Below, piece after piece: positions 44,105 to 53,688 of a DNA stretch of 64,000 nt (position 1 is the stretch's first letter; the number at the start of each line of letters is the position of its first letter). The stretch comes from Gigaspora rosea. Its lineage: Eukaryota; Glomeromycota; Glomeromycetes; Diversisporales; Gigasporaceae. The notes under the pieces are model-generated. The model ran no database searches, was not told where the DNA came from, and saw only the letters and a program-made list of their open reading frames with translations. Position numbers and translations under genes: made by a program. The stretch spans positions 153,182 through 217,181 of the forward strand of contig QKWP01000594.1 of the NCBI GenBank assembly GCA_003550325.1. The letters run 5' to 3'.

Positions 44105-44662
44105 TTAATTTACAATAATAATTTATTAATAAAAGTTTCTAATTCAAAGTATTGACTTTGCTTGGCTAATTTATTTTATTTGGTGTGTTTTTTTTATAAT
44201 ATGGCTTAAAAATAAAATCAACTGTTGTTATTATTCTTTTTGAAATACAATTATTTTATAGTTTCTAATATTCTGTTTGATTAATCATATTTTATTAGAG
44301 CAATACTAAATATATATTTTTAAAACTAGTATGTATATATAAACATATTGCAAGTAAAAAAGAATTTAAATTGGTTTAGTAGTGTGAATAAGTATATATA
44401 TACACATATTTTTATTTATTATAATAATAATAATTATTATTATTAGTATACTTTTTAAATATACTGCAAATTAGAAATGATTTGTATTGGTGAATATTGG
44501 CCTAAATTAAGTTTAATTTAGTCCAAGATTAAATTAATTTTTTTTAATGTCCAATAAAAAAAGTTATTATGTCCAATCAAATTATTTGAACAATTGGATA
44601 TTGTCCGAATGTCCAAATTGTCCAAATGTACAATATCATAACATGCTATTCCTGATATCAAT

Positions 44663-45497
44663 ACAGCAATATTCTGTGTTAGTCACAGATATTGATTATT
44701 GATCTTTTGAGACATTCTTTAATTTTTACAAATTAACGAATAATTTAGGTTGCTTTTTAATATTACTATTGAACTTATTATTATTATGATTCAAGTTTAC
44801 TAAAAGACCTTAGTTAATATTATATTTAATTTTATAAAGAAAACAAAAAGATCTAGCTTATCTGTTAAAAGCTTTCTATTGCTCAAATAGCTTTTCAATA
44901 CTTATTTGTAATTCATAAGGAAACTTTTTTTAGTTCTTTATATAATGTTAAATGTTGCTTTTATTTACATAAAAAAAATACTGCTATAGAAATTACTATA
45001 TTTATTGCAGTAAAAGCCTATAGTATTTTTATTTTATTTTTTATTTTTGAAATTACCTTAATATATAAAGTGCACTTATAGTGCTTTATTGAGTATTTAT
45101 AGTATTTTTTATAATGAACTATTATATAATTTAAAATTTTTTGAGAGCTTTATATCCAGAGTTTTTTATAGAGAGATTTGTTTCATAGAGTCAACTATCT
45201 ACAAAAATGTTTATTGAATGAAATAAATTATTTTTGTCAAATATTTTTATTAATTCATGATCTATATACCAAACAGTAAAAATTATACTATCTTCTGCCT
45301 ATATAGTCATCTTCTATATTATCACATGATAGTAAAAATTTTTTATAATTACACCAAAGTCTGCAACTACTTTACTAATAAAATTATAAAAAAATACCTC
45401 TTTATAAGCACATTATAATAAAGACCTTCATACAATCACACAATTTGTATGATACAGACTATGTAATTATAAAAGAGGAAGACAGTAGTAATATATT
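44663..45497. other. Gene-free AT-rich spacer
   Basis: No gene and no convincing repeat structure. Locally many ATATAGTA strings. Confidence 0.4.
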
Positions 45498-46056
45498 GGG
45501 AAAATCAATTATTGTTTATCAAATTTCTGGAATCTGGCACTGTCAAAGCAATAATAAATTTTTTTACTAAGCTAACCTTTCTTCTCCACTAAACAAAAGC
45601 TGTAGAGCACATTCTTGCAATTCCAATGGTGGTAAAATCATTAAAATTGGACTAGTAGATCACAAGATATTATTAAAAAACATTTCGTACCATATAGTGT
45701 TTCTATAAAAACAATATTATTGTTTACATAGAAATTCTATATAGTTGCAAAAAGTTTTAATGATATTTTGTGATCTACTTGTCCAATTTTAATGATTTTA
45801 CCACTATTAGAATTGCAAGAATGTGCTTTATAACTTTTATTTAGTAGAGAAGAAAGGCGTTTAGTAAAAAAATTCGGTATTGCTCTGACTAGAGATGTGA
45901 TCTGTTATCTGTTTCCATCCGTTTTTATATTAAAATCTGCGGATATCCGCAGATTTTAATATGAAAACGGATGGAAATGGATAACGGATCACATCTCTAG
46001 CTCTGACAATGCCAGATTTCAGAAACTTGATAAACAATAATTGGTTTTTCCTAATT
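45498..46056. repeat. Fold-back element (~450 bp) with the shared core, interrupted by a hAT MITE
   Basis: The arms meet near 45716. Outer TTGGGAAAATCAATTATTGT then TTATCAA pairs with the right end; inner parts share GTAAAATCATTAAAATTGG and GTAGATCACAA. Both arms carry TTCTGAAATCTGGCA-type and GCACATTCTTGCAATT strings. The right arm is split by the 110-bp insertion at 45890. Non-coding. Confidence 0.75.
45890..45999. mobile_element. 110-bp hAT-type MITE, perfect 8-bp TSD GCTCTGAC
   Basis: GCTCTGAC at 45882-45889 and 46000-46007. Ends TAGAGATGTGATCTGTTATC and, inverted, TAGAGATGTGATCCGTTATC. It is almost a perfect palindrome with centre CGGATATCCG. The left arm of the host fold-back supplies the empty site. 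Among the youngest insertions here. Confidence 0.88.
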
Positions 46057-46707
46057 TTACTATATATAGTAATATATGCAGCCAACTGTTTGGTATACTG
46101 ATCACAAATTAAATATATTAGTAAATCTACTAATAGCAATAGAATTTTGAATTCCGGAGTAGTCATCTGAACTGTCATATGATTATCTAGAGTGCAACCT
46201 TGTACACATTTTTGGTATGCTTCATATTATCATGATTGCTATAAACAATTGTTAATGAGATTGAATTGTGATGACATTCTTGATCATAACTTGCTTATTG
46301 ATATATTTGTCTTAACGTTTTGATATCTAGAAAGATTTTACTATAGTAGTAGCTATAGTGTATACTATCTAAGCAAATATATAGCATATAAAAAAATTGG
46401 GTTGCTTTGAAATAACACATATGCATGTGCTCAAAATATCACACATGTGATTAAAATTTGTGCAGATGTGTACTATTTTATAGTAATACAGTGGGTTATA
46501 CTAGCTAGATATTTTGTCATAACTATAACTAATACTAATTAATTAGTTAGCTTAATTAACTAGCAGCTAATATCAAATTTTTAATATTTTAGCATATAAA
46601 AAATTTTGCATTAGATTTTTTAATTATTGAAGCAAAAAAAATTTCTAATATGCTAATTAGATTTAAAAATTATAGTAATATTAACTATCAAAAATTTTTA
46701 AAATAAA
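46057..46707. other. Gene-free spacer
   Basis: 46500-46570 contains short stems of the type TAATTAATTAGTTAGC / GCTTAATTAACTAGC. No gene. Confidence 0.4.
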
Positions 46708-46934
46708 TGTCGGGGATGATGCTAAAGTCAGATGATGCTGAAATTTGGGGTCTCTATTTGAAACTATAAGCCTTGCTAAAATCCACATATACTCTTTAAA
46801 TATCAAATCTACACCCAAACCTTACCTAACCCTATAAGACAAAACAAAAAAAATCATCTCAAAAAAATTTTAAAATTTTATATCAAAATAGATCAAAATT
46901 TCAGGATCATCCGATTTCAGCATCATCCCCGACA
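46708..46934. mobile_element. MITE of the GTCGSGGATGAT family, 227 bp
   Basis: TGTCGGGGATGATGCTAAAG then TCAGATGATGCTGAAAT and, inverted, TGTCGGGGATGATGCTGAAA then TCGGATGATCCTGAAAT. ATAAA flanks both ends, as in the 21077 copy. The loop has CCTTACCTAACCCTATAAG, another telomere-like string. Confidence 0.72.
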
Positions 46935-48930
46935 ATAAATATTAATTTTGTTAAATTGCTTATTTTTTAAAAATAAGCCATCTTTAATTCTTTAACAAAT
47001 AAGTTTTTTTAAGCAATTTTATTATCTCTTAAATGGTAAGTAATACAATACAAATTTGTTTGCAATTTTTTTTTAATTATACAATATATACATTTTTATA
47101 AAAGTTAACTTATGTACAATAAAATTTTTATTATAAATAACTAATTGACTTAGCAAATATTTTCAACTTTTACTTTCATGCTATTATATAAAGGTTATAT
47201 ATTATTTATATTTTGTAAATTGTTTATTTTTTAATTAGATGCCAATCTTAAAAAATTTACTATTTATATTTAATTTTCTTATTACATATTGTTGTAACTA
47301 TAGGGAACCTTAGTACAAAATGTAGAGTTTAATATAAGAAATAATTTTATTATTGTTACTTTAGAATTCAGAAATAAAAAATTTGACATTAGAGAAACAA
47401 AAAAAGGTAATAATTTTGTAAATTATAGAAATTTCAAAATATTTAATAAAAAATTGAAAAGTATACAAGTCACTCTTGTTATAGTGAACTCTTGTTATAA
47501 TAAAGATTGGTCTATAGTGAAGAATTTTTTTAAAACAAAGCCAAATATTTAAATATTTACTCAATATAATAAAGTTATATAGTAAACTTCTGAATAAGAT
47601 ATAGTGAAGATTTTTTTTGATTAGAGATAACAAAATTTTACTTGATATAGTGAAGTTGATATTATATAATGTAATCAAATAAAACAAGCAAATATTTATA
47701 TGCTCATGCATTATAGTAAAGACTTTGGGCTATTTTTTTCTTAGTTAGTGCTTCTTGCAAAAATAAATTCTTATAGTACATAATTGTCAAAATGTATAAA
47801 AATATGTCTTAAGAATTGTAGTAGTTTTTTAATATTAAATTTTCTTAACTGTTATGAAAGTTTGTTACAACTTGCACGCTGGAAACTCTTTTTTTTTTAA
47901 GTAGCAATCCTGCCTTCTGTATCTGTAGACTTTATTATATAAAACTACATTTATATGTACATTATATTCTACTATAACAGGAAGCTTATCCAATTTTATC
48001 CAGATGTGACCTGTCTAGCAAATTTTCTGCTACAATTCAGATTCCTAACTTACTGAGAATTTGTTCTCTCCTATTACTGGCTGGCACATGATTGCTATAT
48101 CAAGATTGCCTTCTTTTTAAACTTTTCTCTCCTAACTTCTTTAGAAGAAGAGACCTACTAAAAAAAAAACTATAACAAGTAAAGAAAAAACATATAAAGA
48201 GTAATAAAATAGAGAAAATCAACTACTACCTAAATAACAAACCAAATTTAACAAAAAAATAAAAATAAAAAGAATGAAAAAAAGCAAAAAAAAAAGAAAA
48301 TCATATTAGCACTATTAATACTTGTACAAGACTATAAAAATAGGATCCCAGACATCTCTTATATAAGTCATAACTGGATTTTGGCCAATTTTGATCTAAT
48401 TTGCTAAAAATACAATCCTATATTTATTTAAATAACTTTTGATCTAGTAATCAGAATTGAATAAACTTTTTTAGTTAGATGTGCCTCACTAAGCGCTTCA
48501 TTTAAAAAAAAGTTCATTTAAATTGGACTACTGGATACTAAGAAAATTGCTAAAAACATTTTTCTGCTTCTCAAATTTCGGGGTTTTTGCTGAAATGCGT
48601 AATGTATGACCTCTGTACCATATATCTGGGGTTCTATAAAAATTATATAGTATTGTATAAGGAAATACCTAGAGATAGGCACCATGCACATAATGCATGC
48701 ATGCATGCATATGGTTTAAGCAATTTAATACTAATATGCCATACAAAAAAAATATTTGATAATAAATAACTTTATAATTTTGCTACCAAAATAACTATCT
48801 TGGTGTAAAGATCCAGTTTATTTTAGTTAATCTGAGTCTAATCTGGGATCAGATCAAACTTAGACTCTAAAATTTATTAATTTCAAACTTTAGACTAGAC
48901 TCAAACTTAAGTTGCAGACTAACTGAATTT
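46935..48930. other. Gene-free region with a TATAGTGAA-type repeat
   Basis: 47462-47735 holds tandem-like words TATAGTGAA and ACAAGTCACTCTTGTTATAG; the latter matches, inverted, 53000-53026. 48692-48711 is (GCAT)n microsatellite. The 116-codon open frame in this stretch is AT-driven low complexity and not supported. Confidence 0.45.
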
Positions 48931-48959
48931 GAATATATTTATATGTATTTTTTTATGCT

Positions 48960-50735
48960 GATCAAGTTTATTTAATATATAAAATTAGAATTAATTAGTA
49001 AAATTTTGTAAATTATAAGATTTTATAGAATTTTATTAATAAAATTCTATTAAATCTTATAATTTGCAAATTTTTATTAATTAATTCTAACTTTATGCAC
49101 TAAGTAAACTTGTTCAGCACCTAAAAATAGATTAAATTGGAAAAGTGGTTTTATTTTATTTGAAATTTGAAGTGATTTTGGATTTTTTATCAAAAAGTCA
49201 AATTTATGTATCTTATCACCAAATTTTAAGTAAAATAAAAACAACTCTACCAATTAATATATTTTTAGATGCTGAACATGATTACTTAATGCTAAAGTTA
49301 GAATTAATTAGTAAATATTAATGAATAATAAGATTTTATAAAATTTTATTAATAAAATTCTTCAAAATCTTATGATTCACAAAAGTTTACTAATAAAAAC
49401 TTACTTAATTCACTAAATAAACTTGTCTCGTACCTAAAAATACATTAAATTAGCAAGGTTATTTATTTTTCTTGAAATTTGAAAAAAAAGTCAAATTTAA
49501 GCATTTTTCTCAAAATTTCAAGTAAAATAAAACAAATTTGCTAATTTAATGTATTTTTAGGTGCTAAACAATTTTATTTAGCGAATTAAGTTAGAATTAA
49601 TTAGTAATTTTTTGTGGATCATAAGATTTTGTAAAATTTTATTAATAAAATTTTACAAAATCTTATGATTCACAAAACTTTACTATTTAATTCTACTGTA
49701 TTTACTTGAAATAATGCACATTTGCATATTATTTTGAGGAGATGTGCATTATTTCGAGTATGTGCATGAGGTTATTTCAGAGTAAAGGTCTAATTTCTAA
49801 AAACTTGTGCATTATATAAGTGTGATGCATATATATCCTTTCTGATCAAATTAGATTTTTTGACTAAAAATATTCTTATTTTTGCTTGTTATTTGAATTT
49901 GTTATTTTAGCAGATTATTAATTTGGAATTTGGAGTATGCATTAATTGGAATGTAAAATGGCATTATTTTGAAATCAATATGCCTATTTTAAAAAAATGC
50001 AATTTTTGAAATAACATCTATGTGCATTATTTTGAGTAAATATAGTAACTTAATTTACTAAATAAAATTGTTTAGCACCTAAAAATACATTAAATCAGCA
50101 AAGTTGTTTTTATTTTATTTGAAATTTTAAGAAAAGATGCTTAAATTTAACTTTTTTGATCAAAATCTAAAATTATACATTTTTTTCAAATTTTTTAAAA
50201 AAATAAAAACAACCTTGCTAATTTAATATATTTTTAGGTGCTGGACAAGTTTAATTAATGAACTAAGTAAGACTTTATTAGTAAATTTTGTGAATCATAA
50301 AATTTTGAAGAATTTTATTAAAGAAAATTCTATAAAATCTTATTATTTATAAATTTTTACAAATTAATTCTAACTTTATGCATTAAGTAATCATATTCAG
50401 CATCAAAATACATTAAATCAGTAAAGTAGTTTTTATTTTACATAAAATTTGGTGAAAAGATACACAAATTTGGCTATTTTGATCAAAAATCTAAAATTAT
50501 ACTAAAATTATATATTTTTCCTCCAAATTTCAAATAAAATAAAACCAACTTAGCTGATTTAATATATTTTTAGATGCTTAACAAAGTTTGCTTAGTAAAT
50601 TAAGTTAAAATTTTAAGATTTTGTAAAATTTTATTAATAAAATTCTATAAAATCTTATGATTTACAAATTTTACTAATTAATTTTTACTTTTTGCACTAA
50701 GTAAACTTGTTCAACATCAAAAAATATGTATAAAA
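48960..50735. repeat. Satellite: about five ~300-bp units, each with palindromes
   Basis: Each unit repeats the order AGAATTAATTAGTAAA, ATAAGATTTTATARAATTTT / AAAATTCTATAAAATCTTAT, CACTAAGTAAACTTGT, ACCTAAAAATACATTAAAT, TTTTATTTTACTTGAAATTTG, then the inverse of the last parts. Unit starts lie near 48989, 49291, 49591, 50270 and 50600. A 350-bp TA-flanked MITE interrupts the third. Non-coding. Confidence 0.78.
49696..50045. mobile_element. TA-flanked MITE, 350 bp, inside the satellite
   Basis: Ends CTGTATTTACTTGAAATAAT then GCACAT and, inverted, CTATATTTACTCAAAATAAT then GCACAT. TA at 49694-49695 and 50046-50047. Sister satellite units show the empty site (TTCTAACTT). Contains several ATGTGCATTATTTYGAG words in both orientations. 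Tc1/mariner type by target. Confidence 0.82.
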
Positions 50736-50877
50736 TATTTAGACTTAGACTAGTTTGCAGATTTTAGACCAGAATTGCATATAATATACATGCATGTAGC
50801 ATACCTTGCACATGCATAGTGTAGAAAAATACCATTTTGCCCATCTCTAGAAATAGGGTAGCAATCAATTAATCAAC

Positions 50878-51155
50878 AATCACTTCACCGACATAACATT
50901 TTACTGACAATTATTTACTAACAAGTTTATTTTACTGACATTTTATTTCACCAAAGTTCATTTCACTAACAAAGTAATTCTGGTATTGTCGTTAGAGTTA
51001 GGTAGAATTAGATAGAATTAGGACTAAATTTAGTGCTATTTAAAAATAAACTTGTTGGTGAAGTAAGCTTCAGTAAAATAAACTGTTGGTAAAATGAACT
51101 TGTCAGTAAGTATTTGTCAGTAAAATGTTATGTTAGTGAAGTGATTGTCAGTAAA
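50878..51155. mobile_element. TIR element of the TTCACTGACA family, copy 2
   Basis: CACTTCACCGACATAACATT then TTACTGACAA on the left; inverted on the right CACTTCACTAACATAACATT then TTACTGACAA. Internal words TTCACTGACA / TCAGTAAAATAAAC as in the copy at 20518-20853. Confidence 0.72.
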
Positions 51156-51929
51156 ATAATATGAACTCATAGAAATGCCCTATACTAATTACTATATGTA
51201 CATTAAAAGAAAAAAGAAAAAAATCTATATACCTAAAAGGATGTTCTAGTAAGAAATTTTATTATGTTATCCCTCCTAACCTCTGACACATCCTTTTTGT
51301 TTATCATATATACAGAATAGATTTTACTTATGACGTTGATTTCATTCAAAAGGCACATTCCCAATTTGAAAAGAGTAAATATTGCTAATCTTTTGAAGGG
51401 GTAAACCGAAATACCCACTTTTTTTAAAATTTCAAAAAAACCAAAGGAGCACAAAGAAGTACCAAATCTAAAAAAGTTTGAAGGTGTTTGAAGGTGTTCT
51501 TTTTTGTTATAAATATAATTTTTTTATATAAATGCAATTTTCTAACTAAGCCTTTAAAAAAGTATTGTAAAATATTTAAAAAAATTATTTATTATATAAT
51601 TTTATCAAAATTATCTAAGTATTTAATAGTCACTGTTACTTTAAATAATTGCCTGGTAATATAAAAAATTTTAAGCAAAATATGCTACTGAAATTACTTA
51701 AATAAATAAATACAATTTTTTTTATATGATATAAATGCAATTTTCTAACTAAACTTTTAAAAAAGTATTATAAAATATATAAAAAAATTATTATTGTATA
51801 ATTTTATTAGAATTATCTAAGTATTTAATAGTTATTGTTACTTTAAGTAATTGTCTAGTAATATAAAATTAAGCAAAATATGCTAGTAAAATTACTTAAT
51901 TCGTGATTTGCAAGAGATGTACAGAATTT
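51156..51929. other. Gene-free region with a direct duplication
   Basis: 51510-51640 and 51715-51840 are direct repeats (ATGCAATTTTCTAACTAARC, AAAGTATTRTAAAATAT, CTAAGTATTTAATAGT). A 73-codon minus frame at 51233-51454 shows nothing recognisable. No gene is claimed. Confidence 0.5.
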
Positions 51930-52388
51930 CTATATATAGAAATGGGATATTAAATAATAAAGACAATTAATACGTATAATCTGAAGCCAGAATTAAAATT
52001 TCATAATTCCTGTCAAGCCAACATCTTTTGTATTGCTAACCAAACTGTAGAGATGAGTTTCTCTTTCTAATGGTAGTAAAATCATCAAAATTGGCCTAAT
52101 ATATCAAGAGGTATTCTTATTTTTGTCTTTGTGGCTATATAAAATTTCTTTGCAGATCTGCAAAGAAATTTCATATAAACATAAAGACAAAAATGAAAAT
52201 ATCTCTTGATATATTAGGCCAATTTTAATGATTTTACCACCATTAGAAAGAGAAAACTTGCCTCTACAGTTTGATTAGCAATACAAAAAATGTTAACTTG
52301 ATAGGAATTGAGAAATTTTAATTCTGGCTCTAGATTATAGGTATTAATTGTTTTTATTATATTTAATATCCCCACATATATATATAGT
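51930..52388. repeat. Fold-back element, ~459 bp, with the shared core
   Basis: Nearly perfect ~225-bp arms meet at a perfect palindrome (AAATTTCTTTGCAGA and its inverse, 52143-52172). Shared blocks: GGGATATTAAATA, AATTAATACSTATAATCT, GTAAAATCATCAAAATTGG, CCTAATATATCAAGAG. Non-coding. Unlike the 22.3-kb and 45.5-kb fold-backs except in the core. Confidence 0.8.
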
Positions 52389-52477
52389 ATTACTATAGTA
52401 ATTCTTTCCATCTCTCGCGAATTACTAATTAAATAGTATTTTAAATTTCTCTTAATTTAGTAAAGATTTATATATAT

Positions 52478-52913
52478 AGTACCGGACACCAAAAACTATT
52501 AATTTTTTTTGGCATTGTTTAAAGTCTAATAACTTCACAACAAGTAATTATTTTAAAAATCCCTCTTACAAATTTTTTATTTGTAACCTAAACTACAACT
52601 CTATAAGACAGATTTTTGATATTTTGCTTTTTAAAGAAGTTATAAGGGTTTAAAGTTCAGCAACTTTAATAGTAAACAGAAATTTGGTGCAGGACAATTG
52701 ACCAATCAGATTGATGCTAATCACGTGCTTGTGATTTGATTGGTCAATATTTATTATTAAAAATCCAAAATTTGGCACTTATTATATAAAAAAATTATTT
52801 TTATATTTTTAACCAATCAAATTTTGTTATACAAAAATTAGCCAATCAGAATTGGTTTAAAATTATCAAATTTGGCGGCCTAAAAAAATGGATAGTTTTT
52901 GCTGTCCGGTACT
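52478..52913. mobile_element. TIR element, ~436 bp
   Basis: AGTACCGGACACCAAAAACT then ATTAATTTTTTTTGGC and, inverted, AGTACCGGACAGCAAAAACT then ATCCATTTTTTTAGGC. Internal words ACCAATCAGATTG and TGATTTGATTGGTCA are inverted. No clear duplication. Non-coding. Confidence 0.72.
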
Positions 52914-53579
52914 GGATAATATATTATTTTCACTATATTGAGAGACTCTTAATTAGTAAATTTCTTAATATTGTAAAGAAAATCTCTTAGCCCAATGACT
53001 TCACTATAATGAGAGTGACTTGTATTAATTATTTTTCTTTGCTAGTATAGTAATCTTTCTTTATTGCAATACAAGATATATTATTTTGCCAATAGATCTG
53101 AGATTGCAGTGATTTTTGTATACTTAATTACTTTTTTTGGGCTTTTTTTTCTTCACTCTACATTGGGAGAATTTTTTAGGTTCAGATCTGTGCAGATTTC
53201 TAAAAAAAAAACAATAATTAAAAATTTGCAAAGATCTGTGACCCCACAACTATACTTAAAGAATTTTTTTTTATAAATTCTGCAAAGATTTTTAAAAATG
53301 TATAAATCTATGCAGACCAGAGGTATAATAGCCAAAAGCAAATAAAAATAAATTACTATATGCTCATCTAAATATTAAATACTAGCTAAATTTTTATATA
53401 TAAAAGAATGTTTTCGAATATTTATACAATGTAATTTATAAATATTTTATTACAAATATATAATATAATAATAATACATGTAATGTAAAAAAAAATACTA
53501 AATAAAAAGCGAATAAAAATAAATACTATACTCGTCTAAATATTAAATACTAGCTAAATTTTCATACATTGAAAGAATA
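52914..53579. other. Gene-free spacer
   Basis: 53000-53026 (TTCACTATAATGAGAGTGAC) pairs with the end at 47462. 53360-53460 and 53518-53580 are related direct strings (CTAAATATTAAATACTAGCT). The ~65-codon frames on both strands at 53064-53341 are AT by-products. Confidence 0.4.
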
Positions 53580-53688
53580 TATTATACTAAATCCCATACT
53601 AACTATTATGTTATGCCCATACTAACTATCGTGCTACTAACTATGATATATACTATGTCCTATACTAACTATCTTGCTATGTCCTGAA
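53580..53688. repeat. Minisatellite, left part (same family as 10.4 kb, inverted)
   Basis: Units of the type ACTAACTATCGTGCTATGTC, the complement of the array at 10395-12345. Ends at the 8-mer GTCCTGAA that borders the hAT element. Confidence 0.72.

Larger units (their letters stand above)
42780..44654. mobile_element. Non-autonomous hAT-type element, copy B, 1875 bp, perfect 8-bp TSD
   Basis: ATATCAAT at 42772-42779 and 44655-44662. Ends CAGGGTTGGCATTGGACAAT and, inverted, CAGGAATAGCATGTTATGAT. Homologous to copy A in the opposite orientation over about 1.2 kb. It is longer because of a tandem duplication at ~43190-43460 and a TTAA-flanked insertion at 43727-44104. Non-coding. Confidence 0.83.

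Noticed and set aside
47361-47711. 116-codon minus-strand frame
   Set aside because: Composition (Ile, Phe, Lys, Tyr, Leu) mirrors AT-rich DNA, and the DNA itself is a TATAGTGAA repeat.
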